A stretch of 64,000 nucleotides of DNA, from assembly GCF_008704555.1 (NCBI RefSeq), contig NZ_CP023702.1, forward strand, positions 62,001 to 126,000, in the 5' to 3' direction. Made by a program: the position numbers and the translations under genes. This document shows, one piece after another, positions 42,273 through 50,910 of this stretch. Positions within the stretch are counted from its first letter, which is position 1, and each line of letters begins with the position of its first letter. The notes under the pieces are model-generated. The model worked only from the letters and a program-made list of their open reading frames with translations, had not been told where the DNA came from and ran no database searches. The stretch comes from Streptomyces nitrosporeus (GTDB lineage Bacteria > Actinomycetota > Actinomycetes > Streptomycetales > Streptomycetaceae).

Positions 42273-43094
42273 ATGGACAGTTCCCGGTCAGCGAAGGCAG
42301 TCGCCTCACCGCGTGCGAGCTTCCTCTCCGGACTCAGAACCGGTTCCGGGCTCGCGGCGGCCTCCTTCCTCCTCGCCGTCAGCTTCGGTGCGATCAGCGC
42401 CTCCCAGGGCTGGGGGTGCCTCGCGCCCGTGATCTGCTCGATGGCCGTGTTCTCGGGGTCCGCCCAGTTCGCCCTGGTGGCCACGCTGGGCTCCGGCGGC
42501 GGTCCGGCCGGGGCCGTGATGTCCGCAGCACTGGTCAACAGCCGCTTCGTCCCCATGGGCATCGCCGTCGCCGGCGATCTGCGCGGCGGCCGGTTCCGCC
42601 GCGCGCTCGAAGGCCAGGCGGTGGTGGACGGCTCCTGGGCCGCCGCCCACCTCGGGGGCGGACGGTTCGACCGGTACCTGCTCTTCGGCGCCACCGCGAT
42701 CCAGTGGCCCGCCTGGGTAGCGGGCACCGCCCTCGGCGTGGTGGTGTCCCCCGACCCCGGTCTCCTGCACCGGCTCGGACTGGACGTCCTCACACCCGCG
42801 CTCTTCCTCGCGCTCCTCTTCGACGAAGTCCGCCGGGAGCGGATCAACCGCCTGCCTGCCCTGCTCGGCGCGGCGATCGCCGCCGGACTCATCATCTTCC
42901 TGCCCGCGGGACCCGCCCTGGTGGGCGCGGCACTCGCGGCTCTCGTCGCCCTGCTCAGGACGCCCGCCCGGCACCGGCAAGCCGGCGAAACGGGCGAGAC
43001 GGCGGTGGCCGGAACCACGGAAACCGCAGGGCCGGCCGAAAAGCCTGAAAGGGTCCTGCGCTCCGCCCACTCCGACGAAGAGGCCGCATCATGA
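42273..43094 (+). CDS. azlC: AzlC-type branched-chain amino acid exporter, large subunit
   Basis: 273 residues from ATG 42273; the GAGG is unusually close to the start. AzlC pattern: ASFLLAVSFGAISASQGWG, CSMAVFSGSAQFALVATLGSGG, ALVNSRFVPMGIAVAG and several further helices. With AzlD it forms a two-component exporter for branched-chain amino acids or analogues. The C-terminal 35 residues are hydrophilic. Overlaps azlD by four bases. Confidence 0.88.
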   Translation: MDSSRSAKAVASPRASFLSGLRTGSGLAAASFLLAVSFGAISASQGWGCLAPVICSMAVFSGSAQFALVATLGSGGGPAGAVMSAALVNSRFVPMGIAVAGDLRGGRFRRALEGQAVVDGSWAAAHLGGGRFDRYLLFGATAIQWPAWVAGTALGVVVSPDPGLLHRLGLDVLTPALFLALLFDEVRRERINRLPALLGAAIAAGLIIFLPAGPALVGAALAALVALLRTPARHRQAGETGETAVAGTTETAGPAEKPERVLRSAHSDEEAAS

Positions 43095-43396
43095 CGCTCT
43101 GGCTCACCATCGCCGCCGTCGCCGCCCTCAGCTTCGCCTGCAAGGCCTTCGGCCCCGCCCTCTTCGGCGGGCGAACCCTGCCCCCGCGAGCACAGTCGGT
43201 GATCGCCCTCTCCACCCCCGCCCTGCTCGCCGGATTCATCGTCGTAGCCGTGCTGGGCCCCGGCTGGACCGCCTTGGACCCCACGATGATCGCCGGACTC
43301 GTGGTGGTTCCGCTGCTCCTCTGGCGCCGGGCCCCGCTCCCCGTGGCCCTGGTGGCCGCGGTCGCCGTGACGGCGGCTCTGCGCATATGGGTGTAG
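43091..43396 (+). CDS. azlD: AzlD-type exporter small subunit
   Basis: 101 residues, ATGA overlap with azlC. Three to four helices with the family signature FACKAFGPALFGGRTLPPRA near the start and VVVPLLLWRRAPLPVALVAA near the end. Partner of AzlC. Confidence 0.88.
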   Translation: MTLWLTIAAVAALSFACKAFGPALFGGRTLPPRAQSVIALSTPALLAGFIVVAVLGPGWTALDPTMIAGLVVVPLLLWRRAPLPVALVAAVAVTAALRIWV

Positions 43397-43637
43397 GGAC
43401 GTGTGCGGTCGCCGACCGGCCGGCCCGTTCCCCTCACCGGTGAGCCGGGGAGCATCAGGTACCAGAAGTCCTGGATGACGCGCACCGAGCAGTCCCACGT
43501 GGAGGGCGCGGTGGAGGCGGGCAAGGGCCGTGCGGGCATCCGGGGTTCTCGGTGAGGGCTGGGAAAGGGGAGCCCGGCTGGGCTGAAACCATCGGCCCGC
43601 ACAACCGTTGCCTGCCGTGAAGCAGGAAAACGTCCGC

Positions 43638-44180
43638 TTATGCGTCCAGGATGTCGTCGTTGGCCTCGAAGGTGTGTACTTCGGCGGGGAGTTCGGGGAA
43701 GTACTCGGTTTCCGCCCGCCCGGTGAGAACGGCCAGGAGGAAGGGGGCGCACTGGGTGTCGTGGTGCTCCCACAGCGGTCCACGGCCTTCGTTGAACATC
43801 ACCGTCCATTCGTCGGGCTTCTGTCCGGGCTCGGCGAGCCAGTACAGGTAGGCGCCGCTGTCCTCGTCGTAGGCCCAGGGGATCACCCGGGCACCGGTGT
43901 CCCGGATCTGTTGCGGGACGGGTTCGGTCTCCCAGAGGTCGGCGAGGACCCCGGCACGCTCCGTGGTGGCGCTGAGGAGGTTGTAGTCCTCGTCGGGGCA
44001 TGCGGGGTCGAGGATCCAGACGGTCTCGTCGAAGAGGCCGCCTCCGTACGCTTCGATGAGCTGCTGGTAGTCGGTGGGTACGGGTGTGCCGAGTTCCTGC
44101 TCGACTGCTTGCCAGTCGCGTGGGTGGCGGGGCCGGGGCGAGGGGACCAGTTCGACGAGGCGCTCTACCGCTGGGTGCAT
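43638..44180 (-). CDS. SMI1/KNR4 (SUKH) family protein, probable immunity protein
   Basis: 180 residues. SUKH pattern: DWQAVEQELGTPVPTDYQQLIEAYGGGLFDETVWILDP, then RAGVLADLWE and VIPWAYDEDSGAYLYWLAEPG. SUKH proteins commonly neutralise polymorphic toxins. No toxin gene is adjacent, so it is an orphan immunity gene. An insertion element begins 28 bases upstream of its start (44208), which has cut it off from its native promoter. Confidence 0.85.
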   Translation of the reverse strand: MHPAVERLVELVPSPRPRHPRDWQAVEQELGTPVPTDYQQLIEAYGGGLFDETVWILDPACPDEDYNLLSATTERAGVLADLWETEPVPQQIRDTGARVIPWAYDEDSGAYLYWLAEPGQKPDEWTVMFNEGRGPLWEHHDTQCAPFLLAVLTGRAETEYFPELPAEVHTFEANDDILDA

Positions 44181-44282
44181 GTCCGGACTTCTTCCGCTGT
44201 TGGCCTAAGGGCTGTCCCGCAAATGCTGGCTGGGTTGCGCTCTGGTGAGGGTCGGGATACCCGCGAGCCTCTGACACGGCCG

Positions 44283-44645
44283 ATGTGGCAGCCTGCTGAC
44301 ATGCCATGGGAGCTGCGAGAACATGCAGGCCGCCACTACGCCGTCCTGTTCCACTACGCGTTGCCTGACGATGCCTGGGCCGTGGAGCTGAGCGAGGCTG
44401 TGCCTGCGCCGGCCACGGGTGCCGAGAACCCCAACGCCGCGGTGACCCACTTGCCCGGCGCTGCCTTCTTGGTAGCGCTTGTCCCAGACGAGGACCCGAA
44501 TCTGCACCCGACCGTTCGCGTCTACAGCCCTGACGAGCGTGTTGTCCCCTACGAGGTCATGCGCTGGTTCATGGAGCAGGTGGCCGACCAGGTAGAACGC
44601 TGCCGCATCGCGTTCGAGCAGGGGGAACCTGAAGCAGCGGAATGA
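44283..44645 (+). CDS. Hypothetical passenger protein
   Basis: 120 residues from ATG 44283 (ATG 44301 is an alternative). Soluble; reads WELREHAGRHYAVLFHYALP, HLPGAAFLVALVPDEDPNLH, VVPYEVMRWFMEQVADQVER. I recognise no family. It lies just inside the left end of element A. Its size and setting resemble immunity or DNA-linked accessory genes, but nothing proves it. Confidence 0.55.
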   Translation: MWQPADMPWELREHAGRHYAVLFHYALPDDAWAVELSEAVPAPATGAENPNAAVTHLPGAAFLVALVPDEDPNLHPTVRVYSPDERVVPYEVMRWFMEQVADQVERCRIAFEQGEPEAAE

Positions 44646-44879
44646 TCACGCAGTGACTGGTGTGATCACGGCGTCGGAGCCGTCCTAATCCGGTGGTAGC
44701 GATAGCCCTCTGGGACGTACGGCAGGGCCGATCGAGCCGTAGAAGTTGGCCGCGATGGCGGTCACGTGAGCGTCGGGCTGGCGCCTTGAGTCGTCAGGGG
44801 ACTTGATCCCTATATCCAGAGCGGCGTTGCCCGACGCTTTCGTGACCACCACCGTCGTCAACACGGTTCCCTTGATCAC

Positions 44880-45102
44880 TCGTTGGTGTTTGTGGTGCGA
44901 GCCCGCCGCAAGGTGACCCCTCGTGATGCCCGAGCCGGTTCAGCTCCAACGCAGACCGGGGCCCGTGCGGTGAGCTGGTGCCACGAACAGCTGCTGAGGT
45001 GGCGGACCGGCCCTGTGTCGAGTCCTTGGATTAGGTCGCTGCGTGGTACCGCATGAGCTCGTGACCAGTACAGACACCTGAATCGCGGGGAAGGGAAAGA
45101 TC
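44880..45102 (+). ncRNA. Probable IS110 bridge-RNA region
   Basis: IS110-group elements encode a structured bridge RNA in the noncoding stretch just before the transposase. These 220 bases are gene-free and contain short self-complementary blocks (GTGGTGCGAGCCC; GCCCGTGCGGTGAGCTG; GTGGTACCGCATGAGC). Placement is the main evidence; the fold was not computed. A small minus-strand frame (44685-44879) to its left has no support. Confidence 0.45.
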
Positions 45103-46344
45103 TTGATCTATTGCGGCATCGACTGGGCGGAACGTACGCACGACGTTGCCCTGGTTGACGACAGCGGCCAGTTACTGGCCAAGCGACACATCACCGATGA
45201 CGCTGCTGGTTACAAGGTTCTCCTGGATCTGCTTGCTGATCACGGCGACACAGAGGAATCCCCGATCCCGGTTGCACTCGAGACATCCCGAGGCTTGCTG
45301 GTCGCGGTGCTGCGGACCGGCAAGCGGCAAGTCTTCGCGATCAACCCGATGGCCGCTGCTCGATACCGCGACCGTCATTCGGTCTCGCGCAAGAAGTCCG
45401 ACCCGGGCGATGCCCTGGTCCTGGCCAACGTGCTGCGGACCGACATGCACGCCCACCGCCCTCTTCCCCAGGACAGCGACCTGGCCCGTGCTGTCGCCGT
45501 CCTCGCGCGTGCTCAGCAGGACGCTACGTGGAACCGGCAGCAGATCGCCAACCAGCTTCGATCCCTGTTGCGCGAGTACTACCCGGCGGCTCTCGCAGCC
45601 GTCGAATCCTGGAAAAATGGACTCTGCCGGCCCGAGGCGCACGAGTTGTTGAAGGCGGCCCCGACACCGGCCAAGGCGGCTCTGCTTACCCGCACACAAT
45701 TGCAGGCCGCACTCAAGCGGGCCGGTCGCCAGCGCGGCATCGCAGCCGACGCCGAACGGCTACGCGAGGTCTTCCGGGCCGACTGGGCCCGACAGTCGGA
45801 CCTGGTAAAGGAGGCACTTGGCAAGCAGATGCTTGCTCTCCTGATTCAGCTGGAGGCCGCCTGCACCGCCGCCGACAGCCTCGCCGAGGCGGTTGAAGAG
45901 GCATTTCCTCAGCATCCAGACGCTGAAATCATTCTCAGCTTCCCCGGCCTGGGCACCCAGCTCGGCGCCCGCGTGCTCGCCGAGATCGGCGACGACCGAC
46001 AACGATTCGCCGACGCCCGCAGCTTGAAAGCATACGCCGGCGCCTCACCCATCACACGAGCCTCCGGCAAGAAGTCCAGCATCACCCGACGCTGGGTGAA
46101 GAACAACCGCCTCAACCACGCTGGCTACCTCTGGGCCTTCTCCGCGATTACCGCCTCACCCGGCGCCAAAGCCCACTACCGGCGCCGACGCGACCAACAC
46201 GCGGATTGGCACGCCGCCGCCCAGCGCAACCTCTTCAACCGCATGATCGGCCAGCTCTACCATTGTTTCCAGCAGCGTCATCCATATGACGAGGCACTGG
46301 CCTTCCCAGCACCGGCCACCGAGGTCACCGCAGCGGCCGCATAG
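45103..46344 (+). CDS. IS110-family transposase (DEDD recombinase)
   Basis: 413 residues from TTG 45103 behind GGGAAGGGAAA. The RuvC-like N-terminal domain starts IYCGIDWAERTHDVALVDD and includes SRKKSDPGDALVLANVLRTD; the Tnp20 C-terminal domain has SFPGLGTQLGARVLAEIGDD and AYAGASPITRASGKKSSITR with the catalytic serine. It inserts IS110 elements under bridge-RNA guidance. It appears complete and lies inside element A. Confidence 0.92.
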   Translation: MIYCGIDWAERTHDVALVDDSGQLLAKRHITDDAAGYKVLLDLLADHGDTEESPIPVALETSRGLLVAVLRTGKRQVFAINPMAAARYRDRHSVSRKKSDPGDALVLANVLRTDMHAHRPLPQDSDLARAVAVLARAQQDATWNRQQIANQLRSLLREYYPAALAAVESWKNGLCRPEAHELLKAAPTPAKAALLTRTQLQAALKRAGRQRGIAADAERLREVFRADWARQSDLVKEALGKQMLALLIQLEAACTAADSLAEAVEEAFPQHPDAEIILSFPGLGTQLGARVLAEIGDDRQRFADARSLKAYAGASPITRASGKKSSITRRWVKNNRLNHAGYLWAFSAITASPGAKAHYRRRRDQHADWHAAAQRNLFNRMIGQLYHCFQQRHPYDEALAFPAPATEVTAAAA

Positions 46345-46354
46345 CGCAGTGCGT

Positions 46355-46789
46355 CTACTGGCCTGGGGGCGTCACCCAGGGAGCGAAACGCTGATCGGGG
46401 CCTGCATCCTCGCGCCAGTAGCGCAGGACCAATTCCTGGACGATGTCGAGGCGCTCTGCGGCGATGAGACACGAGACCGGCTCCTGCCCGCCGGCGTCGG
46501 CTTCGAAGGCGACCACGACGGGCGGCTTCTCTCCGAGCTGACGAGTGACTTTCAGGAGCTCGGCGGGCGACGGGGATCGGAAGACCGGATCGTGGAAGCC
46601 GGTCGGACAGCTGACGAAGACCGGATCGCCGAAGACCAGTTCCAGGCCGTGGTGGTAGGTCAGGTCGTGGTCGGCGGCGAGCCTGAGCTGTCCGCCGTCC
46701 CAAGCGACGACGTCCCAGTCCCACCAGGACCCTTCGGGAAGCTGGATCGCAGTGTGCGTTCCTTCGGCATCCACCGTCGGCCTCCTCAT
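46355..46789 (-). CDS. Hypothetical small acidic protein
   Basis: 144 residues; reads GSWWDWDVVAWDGGQLRLAA, YHHGLELVFGDPVFVSCPTG, RFAPWVTPPGQ. A soluble, acidic, Trp-rich protein typical in feel of immunity proteins; no family recognised. Ends 10 bases from the IS110 transposase stop, so that IS inserted right beside it. Confidence 0.6.
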   Translation of the reverse strand: MRRPTVDAEGTHTAIQLPEGSWWDWDVVAWDGGQLRLAADHDLTYHHGLELVFGDPVFVSCPTGFHDPVFRSPSPAELLKVTRQLGEKPPVVVAFEADAGGQEPVSCLIAAERLDIVQELVLRYWREDAGPDQRFAPWVTPPGQ

Positions 46790-46860
46790 CCCGTTCGAAC
46801 AGATCGACAGGCTACACAGCCGCTGCAGGCGTGCGGCTTGACGAGCTAGGACCCTGAGGT

Positions 46861-47598
46861 GTCTGGATAGCCCCGTTCACCGGGCTCAGCCCGCGGCAGT
46901 TCGGGAAGCTGGTGACGGTGCTGCGGCGCGAGGGGGCGGACGCGGTCCGCAGGGGCCGGCCGTGGAGTCTTCCGCTGGAGGACCGGGCCCTGCTGGTCGC
47001 GGCCTACTGGCGAACGAACCTCACGATGCGGCAGCTCGCCCCACTGTTCGGGGTGTCCAAGTCGGCGGCCGACCGGATCATCGACCACCTCGGGCCGATG
47101 CTCGCCCTCCAGCCCCGCAAACGATTCGCGAAGGACACCGTGCTCATCGTCGACGGAACCATGGTGCCCACTCGCGACCACACGATCACCGAGCAATCGA
47201 AGAACTACCGTTACTCCACGGCTCATCAGGTGGTCATCGACGCCGACACCCGCCTGGTCGTCGTGGTCGGCCGGCCCGTGCCGGGCAACTTTCATGACTC
47301 CCGTGGGTGAAAGGAATCCGGCGTCAAGGCCGCTGTCGGCAAGACGATGACCATCGCCGACGGCGGCTACCAGGGCACCGGGCTGGTCATCCCGTACCGC
47401 CGCCGCAAAGGCGAAGAACTCCCAGCCTGGAAGGAAGAACACAACCGATCGCACAAGCAGGTCAGGACTCGCGTCGAGCACATCTTCGCCCGCATGAAGG
47501 GCTGGAAGATCCTGCGCGACTGCCGCCTCAAAGGTGACGGCGTCCACCACGCCATCCTCGGCATCGCCCGACTGCACAACCTCGCCCTCGCCGGATAG
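46861..47598 (+). pseudogene. IS5-family transposase with nonsense mutation (element A)
   Basis: The frame from about 46861 reads IAPFTGLSPRQFGKLVTVLR, then an HTH (MRQLAPLFGVSKSAADRIID) and DDE core (DTVLIVDGTMVPTRDHTITE; STAHQVVIDADTRLVVVVGR). A TGA at 47308-47310 interrupts SRG-x-KESGVKAAVG, where Trp (TGG) is expected; the same frame continues to RMKGWKILRDCRLKGDGVHH and stops at 47598. The start codon is also unclear (an in-frame stop at 46855). The transposase is inactive, so element A is not autonomous. Confidence 0.82.
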
Positions 47599-47732
47599 GC
47601 AAGTGGGCCGCACGGCGGCCCACCGTGCCCGAGGCAACCAGAAGATCATTTGCGGGACAGCCCTTAGGCCGTTTCGGTTGGATCAAGGTGGCATGAGTGA
47701 TCGCTGGCGTCCTTGGATGGCACTCTGAGGAG

Positions 47733-48020
47733 ATGCGCTCTTGGAACACCTCCGCCCAGAAGGACCTGCGGCGGTTGCTCAATGAGTGGGACCCGATCGG
47801 TGTCGCTGACGACGTGCAGGACGAGTACGACTGCCTGATCGGCCCCTTGTTCCGCAAGCTCCATGGTGGCGCCGACCGGGCGGAGATCGGTGAGTTCCTG
47901 CGGCATGAGCTGGAGGATCATTTCGGACTCCCTTCGAGTCGGCCACCCGAAGCGTTCGCCACTCGCGTGATCGCCTGGTGGACAGCTCCTGATGCAATCG
48001 ACGGAGTGGACCGTCGGTAG
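47733..48020 (+). CDS. Small passenger protein, possibly immunity-related
   Basis: 95 residues from ATG 47733 (GAGGAG upstream). Begins MRSWNTSAQKDLRRLLNEWD and continues GVADDVQDEYDCLIGPLFRK, IGEFLRHELEDHFGL. The WDPIGVxDxVQDEYD pattern recurs in small actinobacterial proteins, in my recollection near toxin/immunity loci. It lies between the left repeat of element B and the transposase. Confidence 0.6.
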   Translation: MRSWNTSAQKDLRRLLNEWDPIGVADDVQDEYDCLIGPLFRKLHGGADRAEIGEFLRHELEDHFGLPSSRPPEAFATRVIAWWTAPDAIDGVDRR

Positions 48021-48056
48021 CCGCTCCCTTCGGGGTGCCTGTGCGTTGGTCTGTGA

Positions 48057-48901
48057 GTGCCGTTGACTGATGCGCAGTGGGCGCGGATTGAGCCGTTGCT
48101 CCCGGACCGGACGCCGAAACGGGGTGGCCGGTGGCAGGACCACCGTGAGGTGATCGACGCGATCGCCTTCAAGTTCCAGACCGGAACCCAGTGGGTCCAC
48201 CTGCCGATGAAGTACGGAAATTGGCGGGGCGTCTACAACCGGCTGCGGATGTGGGCCGTTGACGGCACTTGGGAGCGGGTGTTCACCGAGTTGATGGCCC
48301 AGGCCGATGCCGACGAGGATCTCAACTGGGCGGTCTCGGTCGACTCCACGATCGTGCGGGCTCACCAGCATGCGGCGGGGGCCCGCAAAAGGGGGCTCCC
48401 GAAGGTGAACCCGATGATCACGCCATAGGCCGGTCCCGCGGTGGCCTGACCACGAAGATCCACCTTGCGGCCGACGACCGCTGCCGGCCGCTGGCCTTCT
48501 ATCTCACCGCCGGGCAGGCCGGGGATGCTCCCGCCTTCACACACGTGATGAGCCGCCTGCGTATTCCGCGACCGCGAGGACGCCCTCGCACCAGGCCGGA
48601 CGTGGTCTTGGCTGACAGGGCCTATTCCTCTCGCGCGATTCGCGAACACCTGCGCAAGCGCGGCATCCGAGCCGTAATCCCCGTCCCCGCGGACCAGCGC
48701 GGTCATCGACTACGTCGCGGGAGCCGGGGCGGCAGGCCACCGTCTTTCGACCGCGAGACCTACAAGCAGCGGAACACCGTCGAGCGGTGCATCAACCGCC
48801 TCAAGCAGTGGCGAGGAATCGCCACCCGCTACGAGAAGACCGCCACCATTTACCTGGCCGGACTGCACATCGCAGGGATCTTCCTCTGGTCAGCCAGATG
48901 A
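48057..48901 (+). CDS. IS5/IS427-type transposase made by -1 ribosomal frameshift
   Basis: Frame 1 (48057-48428) holds the DUF4096 helix-turn-helix part (PLTDAQWARIEPLLPDRTPK; WGVYNRLRMWAVDG-like GGVYNRL region; VSVDSTIVRAHQHAAGARK). Frame 2 continues KGAPEGEPDDHAIGRSRGG, LTTKIHLAADDRCRPLAFYL, DVVLADRAYSSRAIREHL and NTVERCINRLKQWRGIATRY to the stop at 48901. The frames meet at A-AAA-GGG (48386-48393), a classic slippery heptamer, giving one DDE protein of about 280 residues. All three acidic catalytic motifs appear present, so element B may be active. Confidence 0.85.
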
Positions 48902-48917
48902 TCCAAACGAAGCGGCC

Positions 48918-49585
48918 TAGACCCGTTTGCGGACGTTCAGGATAGTGACGAGGTTGGTGGTGCTGCCGCCTTCGTAGGGGGTGAAGCTGAAGCCCTTGTT
49001 GCCTGATTTGCGCGCGTATCCGAGTCCGGCGCTCGGTCTTGTGGCCGTAGACCGTCTTCTTCAGCTGGTGCCGGACGGAGGCGGCCAGGATGACCAGGCA
49101 GGCGGTGGCGGCGGGCGAGGAGGGCAACGGCCGATCTCAGGAGGGGCGTTCAGGAGGTCACTGAGGTTTTCGTGTTGCCGTCGGGTGGTGACGGCTCGTG
49201 ATCCTCGCGGTATGCCGGTGGGGCGAGGTATCCGGAGGGTGGGAGCCTGACCGCTGAGCGTCAGGCGTTTCGTGAGGAGATCCGGCTTCAGGCCGGACAG
49301 AACTCGCCGGCCAGAGAGAAATCAGGCGTTCTTTCATACAAGGCACACTCAGCTCCGTGCGTTGCACAGGTGACCTGCGACAGCGAATCCTGGGCGGCGG
49401 TTGCCGTTCCGATCCTGCGGGGTCTCGGTCGAACGGAAATCCCCGATCGGGCGGCTTGGACCGATGCTGTGCATGAGAGCAGGGCACCGCGCCATCCGAA
49501 GGTGCGCGGACCGTGCCGCGCGCCCGCCGCGTCGGCTGTGAAAATCCGCGTGCGGTCGCACGGGGCGCAGTGGTAGACATCCGGC
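48918..49585. other. Gene-free stretch with relics
   Basis: On the minus strand a fragment reads KSGNKGFSFTPYEGGSTTNL and VTILNVRKRV, ending at the edge of element B: a tail of an unidentified protein. A plus-strand IS630 relic lies at 49226-49310. From 49311 to 49585 I see only a weak upstream region of the next gene. Confidence 0.4.
49226..49310 (+). pseudogene. IS630-type transposase N-terminal relic
   Basis: RYPEGGSLTAERQAFREEIR then LQAGQ is the start of actinobacterial IS630 transposases; the rest is missing. A second, longer relic of the same kind lies beyond the next gene on the other strand. Confidence 0.6.
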
Positions 49586-50371
49586 GTGCAAAACGCTCTG
49601 GAATTCCCTGACTTGCTGCGGCTCATCGACGAACGGGCGACGGCCTTCCGGGCCGCGATCGCCGCCGCTCCCAGCCTGGACGCGCAGGTGCCGAGCTGTC
49701 CGGAATGGACGCTGTTCGACCTGGCGCGGCATTTGGGCTCGGGCCGCCCGTTCTGGGCCGCTGTCGTCGAGGCGGGTCCGGGCGACGCCCCGCCGGCCGA
49801 GGCCGTGGCGGCGCGCGCCGGGGCGCAGGCGCCCCGGGAGCGGGGGGCGTTGGTGGCCTGGCTCGCCGCGTCGACGCAGGAGCTGCTGGACAGCCTGCGG
49901 GAGGCCGGCCCGGACGCCGAGTGCTGGACGTGGTGGGGCGCCTCGCAGTCGCCGCGGACCAGCGGTGCCGTCGCCCGGCACCAGCTCCAGGAGATCGCGA
50001 TGCACACCTATGACGCCCAGCTCACCGTGGGCGCCGCGCAGCCGCTGCCGGCGGAGGTGGCGCTGGACGGCGTCGAGGAATTCCTGTTCACCTGCTGCGC
50101 GTGGTCGGGCGTCTGGCCGCACGAGCCGGCCGTCGTCGACTACCACGCCACCGAGGGCCGCTCTTGGCGCTTCACGGTCGAGGCGGACGGCGCCCGCGCC
50201 GTCCGCCTCCCGGCTGCCGGCGGGAGTGGGGCCCCGGCCGACGCCTCCGCCCAGGGCACGGCCGGTGAACTGGTCCTGTGGTTCTACGGACGCACCCCGC
50301 TGGACTCGGTGAAGACCGACGGCGACCGGGTCATCTTCGAGCGGCTCTTCGCCTGGGACCCGAACGCGTAA
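49586..50371 (+). CDS. Maleylpyruvate-isomerase-family (mycothiol-dependent, DinB-like) protein
   Basis: 261 residues from GTG 49586. The N-terminal metal-binding four-helix domain has PSCPEWTLFDLARHLGSGRPFWAAVV with the conserved HLG, and later AVARHQLQEIAMHTYDAQLT with a second metal-type His pair. A C-terminal domain follows (VDYHATEGRSWRFTVEADGA). Family members use mycothiol or bind metal; most are uncharacterised. Flanked by IS630 relics on both sides. Confidence 0.88.
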   Translation: MQNALEFPDLLRLIDERATAFRAAIAAAPSLDAQVPSCPEWTLFDLARHLGSGRPFWAAVVEAGPGDAPPAEAVAARAGAQAPRERGALVAWLAASTQELLDSLREAGPDAECWTWWGASQSPRTSGAVARHQLQEIAMHTYDAQLTVGAAQPLPAEVALDGVEEFLFTCCAWSGVWPHEPAVVDYHATEGRSWRFTVEADGARAVRLPAAGGSGAPADASAQGTAGELVLWFYGRTPLDSVKTDGDRVIFERLFAWDPNA

Positions 50372-50403
50372 GGCGTGGTCGACCGCGTAAGGCGTGGTCG
50401 ACG
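50369..50403. repeat. Tandem 18-bp duplication at the gene end
   Basis: CGCGTAAGGCGTGGTCGA occurs twice in tandem, starting within the last codon of the preceding gene. The duplication repeats the stop codon. Confidence 0.7.
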
Positions 50404-50584
50404 ACGCGGCGCCCGGTCGCGTCGTCGGCTCATCTCCACCACTCCCGCAGCTGCCGGCGGCAGCCTTCGCCTCGGCCGGGCTCGATGGCCTGCTCGTCGG
50501 TGGTGCAGCAGGCGCCCGGGGCGCCTCCGCGCTCTTGCCGAGGGTGCCGGCGTCGGCCTTGACGACGTACACCTCCCAGGTGGT

Positions 50585-50800
50585 CGGTGAGTTCGCCGGC
50601 CCCGTGGAACGCAGGCCCTCCATGCAGCCCTCGCGCCAGGCACGACGCCAGCGTTCCACCGACCGCACGCTCACTGGCAGCTTCTTCGCGATCACCGTGG
50701 TCTTCTCACCCGCCGCGAACCGCTGCCCGGCCTGAAGCCGGATCTCCTCACGAAGCGCCCGGCGCTCTGCGAAGCGGACGGGCCACAAGTATCCGCAGCG
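50585..50800 (-). pseudogene. IS630-type transposase fragment
   Basis: Minus frame reads ERRALREEIRLQAGQRFAAG, EKTTVIAKKLPVSVRSVERW and RRAWREGCMEGLRSTGPANS, the helix-turn-helix half of IS630 transposases. The DDE half is absent. Between 50404 and 50585 and between 50801 and 50910 nothing else is recognisable. Confidence 0.75.
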
Positions 50801-50910
50801 GGGCGCATTCGCTGCGGAGGATGCCCGGGGCAAGACATGCGCGTACCCCGGATCCGGCGGCGGGGCGGTGCGTGCCGGATCCGGGGCGGACCTTGGGTGT
50901 CGCGAGTGGG

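Larger units (their letters stand above)
44208..47665 (+). mobile_element. IS5-family element A carrying passenger genes and a nested IS110 element
   Basis: A perfect 18-bp inverted repeat AGGGCTGTCCCGCAAATG (44208-44225) pairs with its complement at 47648-47665, each flanked by TA (44206-44207; 47666-47667), the target duplication of several IS5 subgroups. The transposase sits at the right end, 50 bases from the repeat. Inside are two small non-transposase genes and an IS110 copy, so the 3.46-kb unit is much larger than a simple IS. Confidence 0.75.
47668..48917 (+). mobile_element. IS5-family element B, abutting element A
   Basis: Ends GGCCGTTTCGGTTGGATC (47668-47685) and GATCCAAACGAAGCGGCC (48900-48917) match at 16 of 18 positions as inverted repeats, each bordered by TA. 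The left TA (47666-47667) is shared with the right TA of element A. The transposase fills the right two-thirds; the left third holds a 95-residue passenger gene. Confidence 0.75.

Noticed and set aside
44685..44879. 64-codon minus-strand frame beginning MIKGTVLTTVVV
   Set aside because: No ribosome site or family, and it abuts the presumed IS110 end; likely chance.
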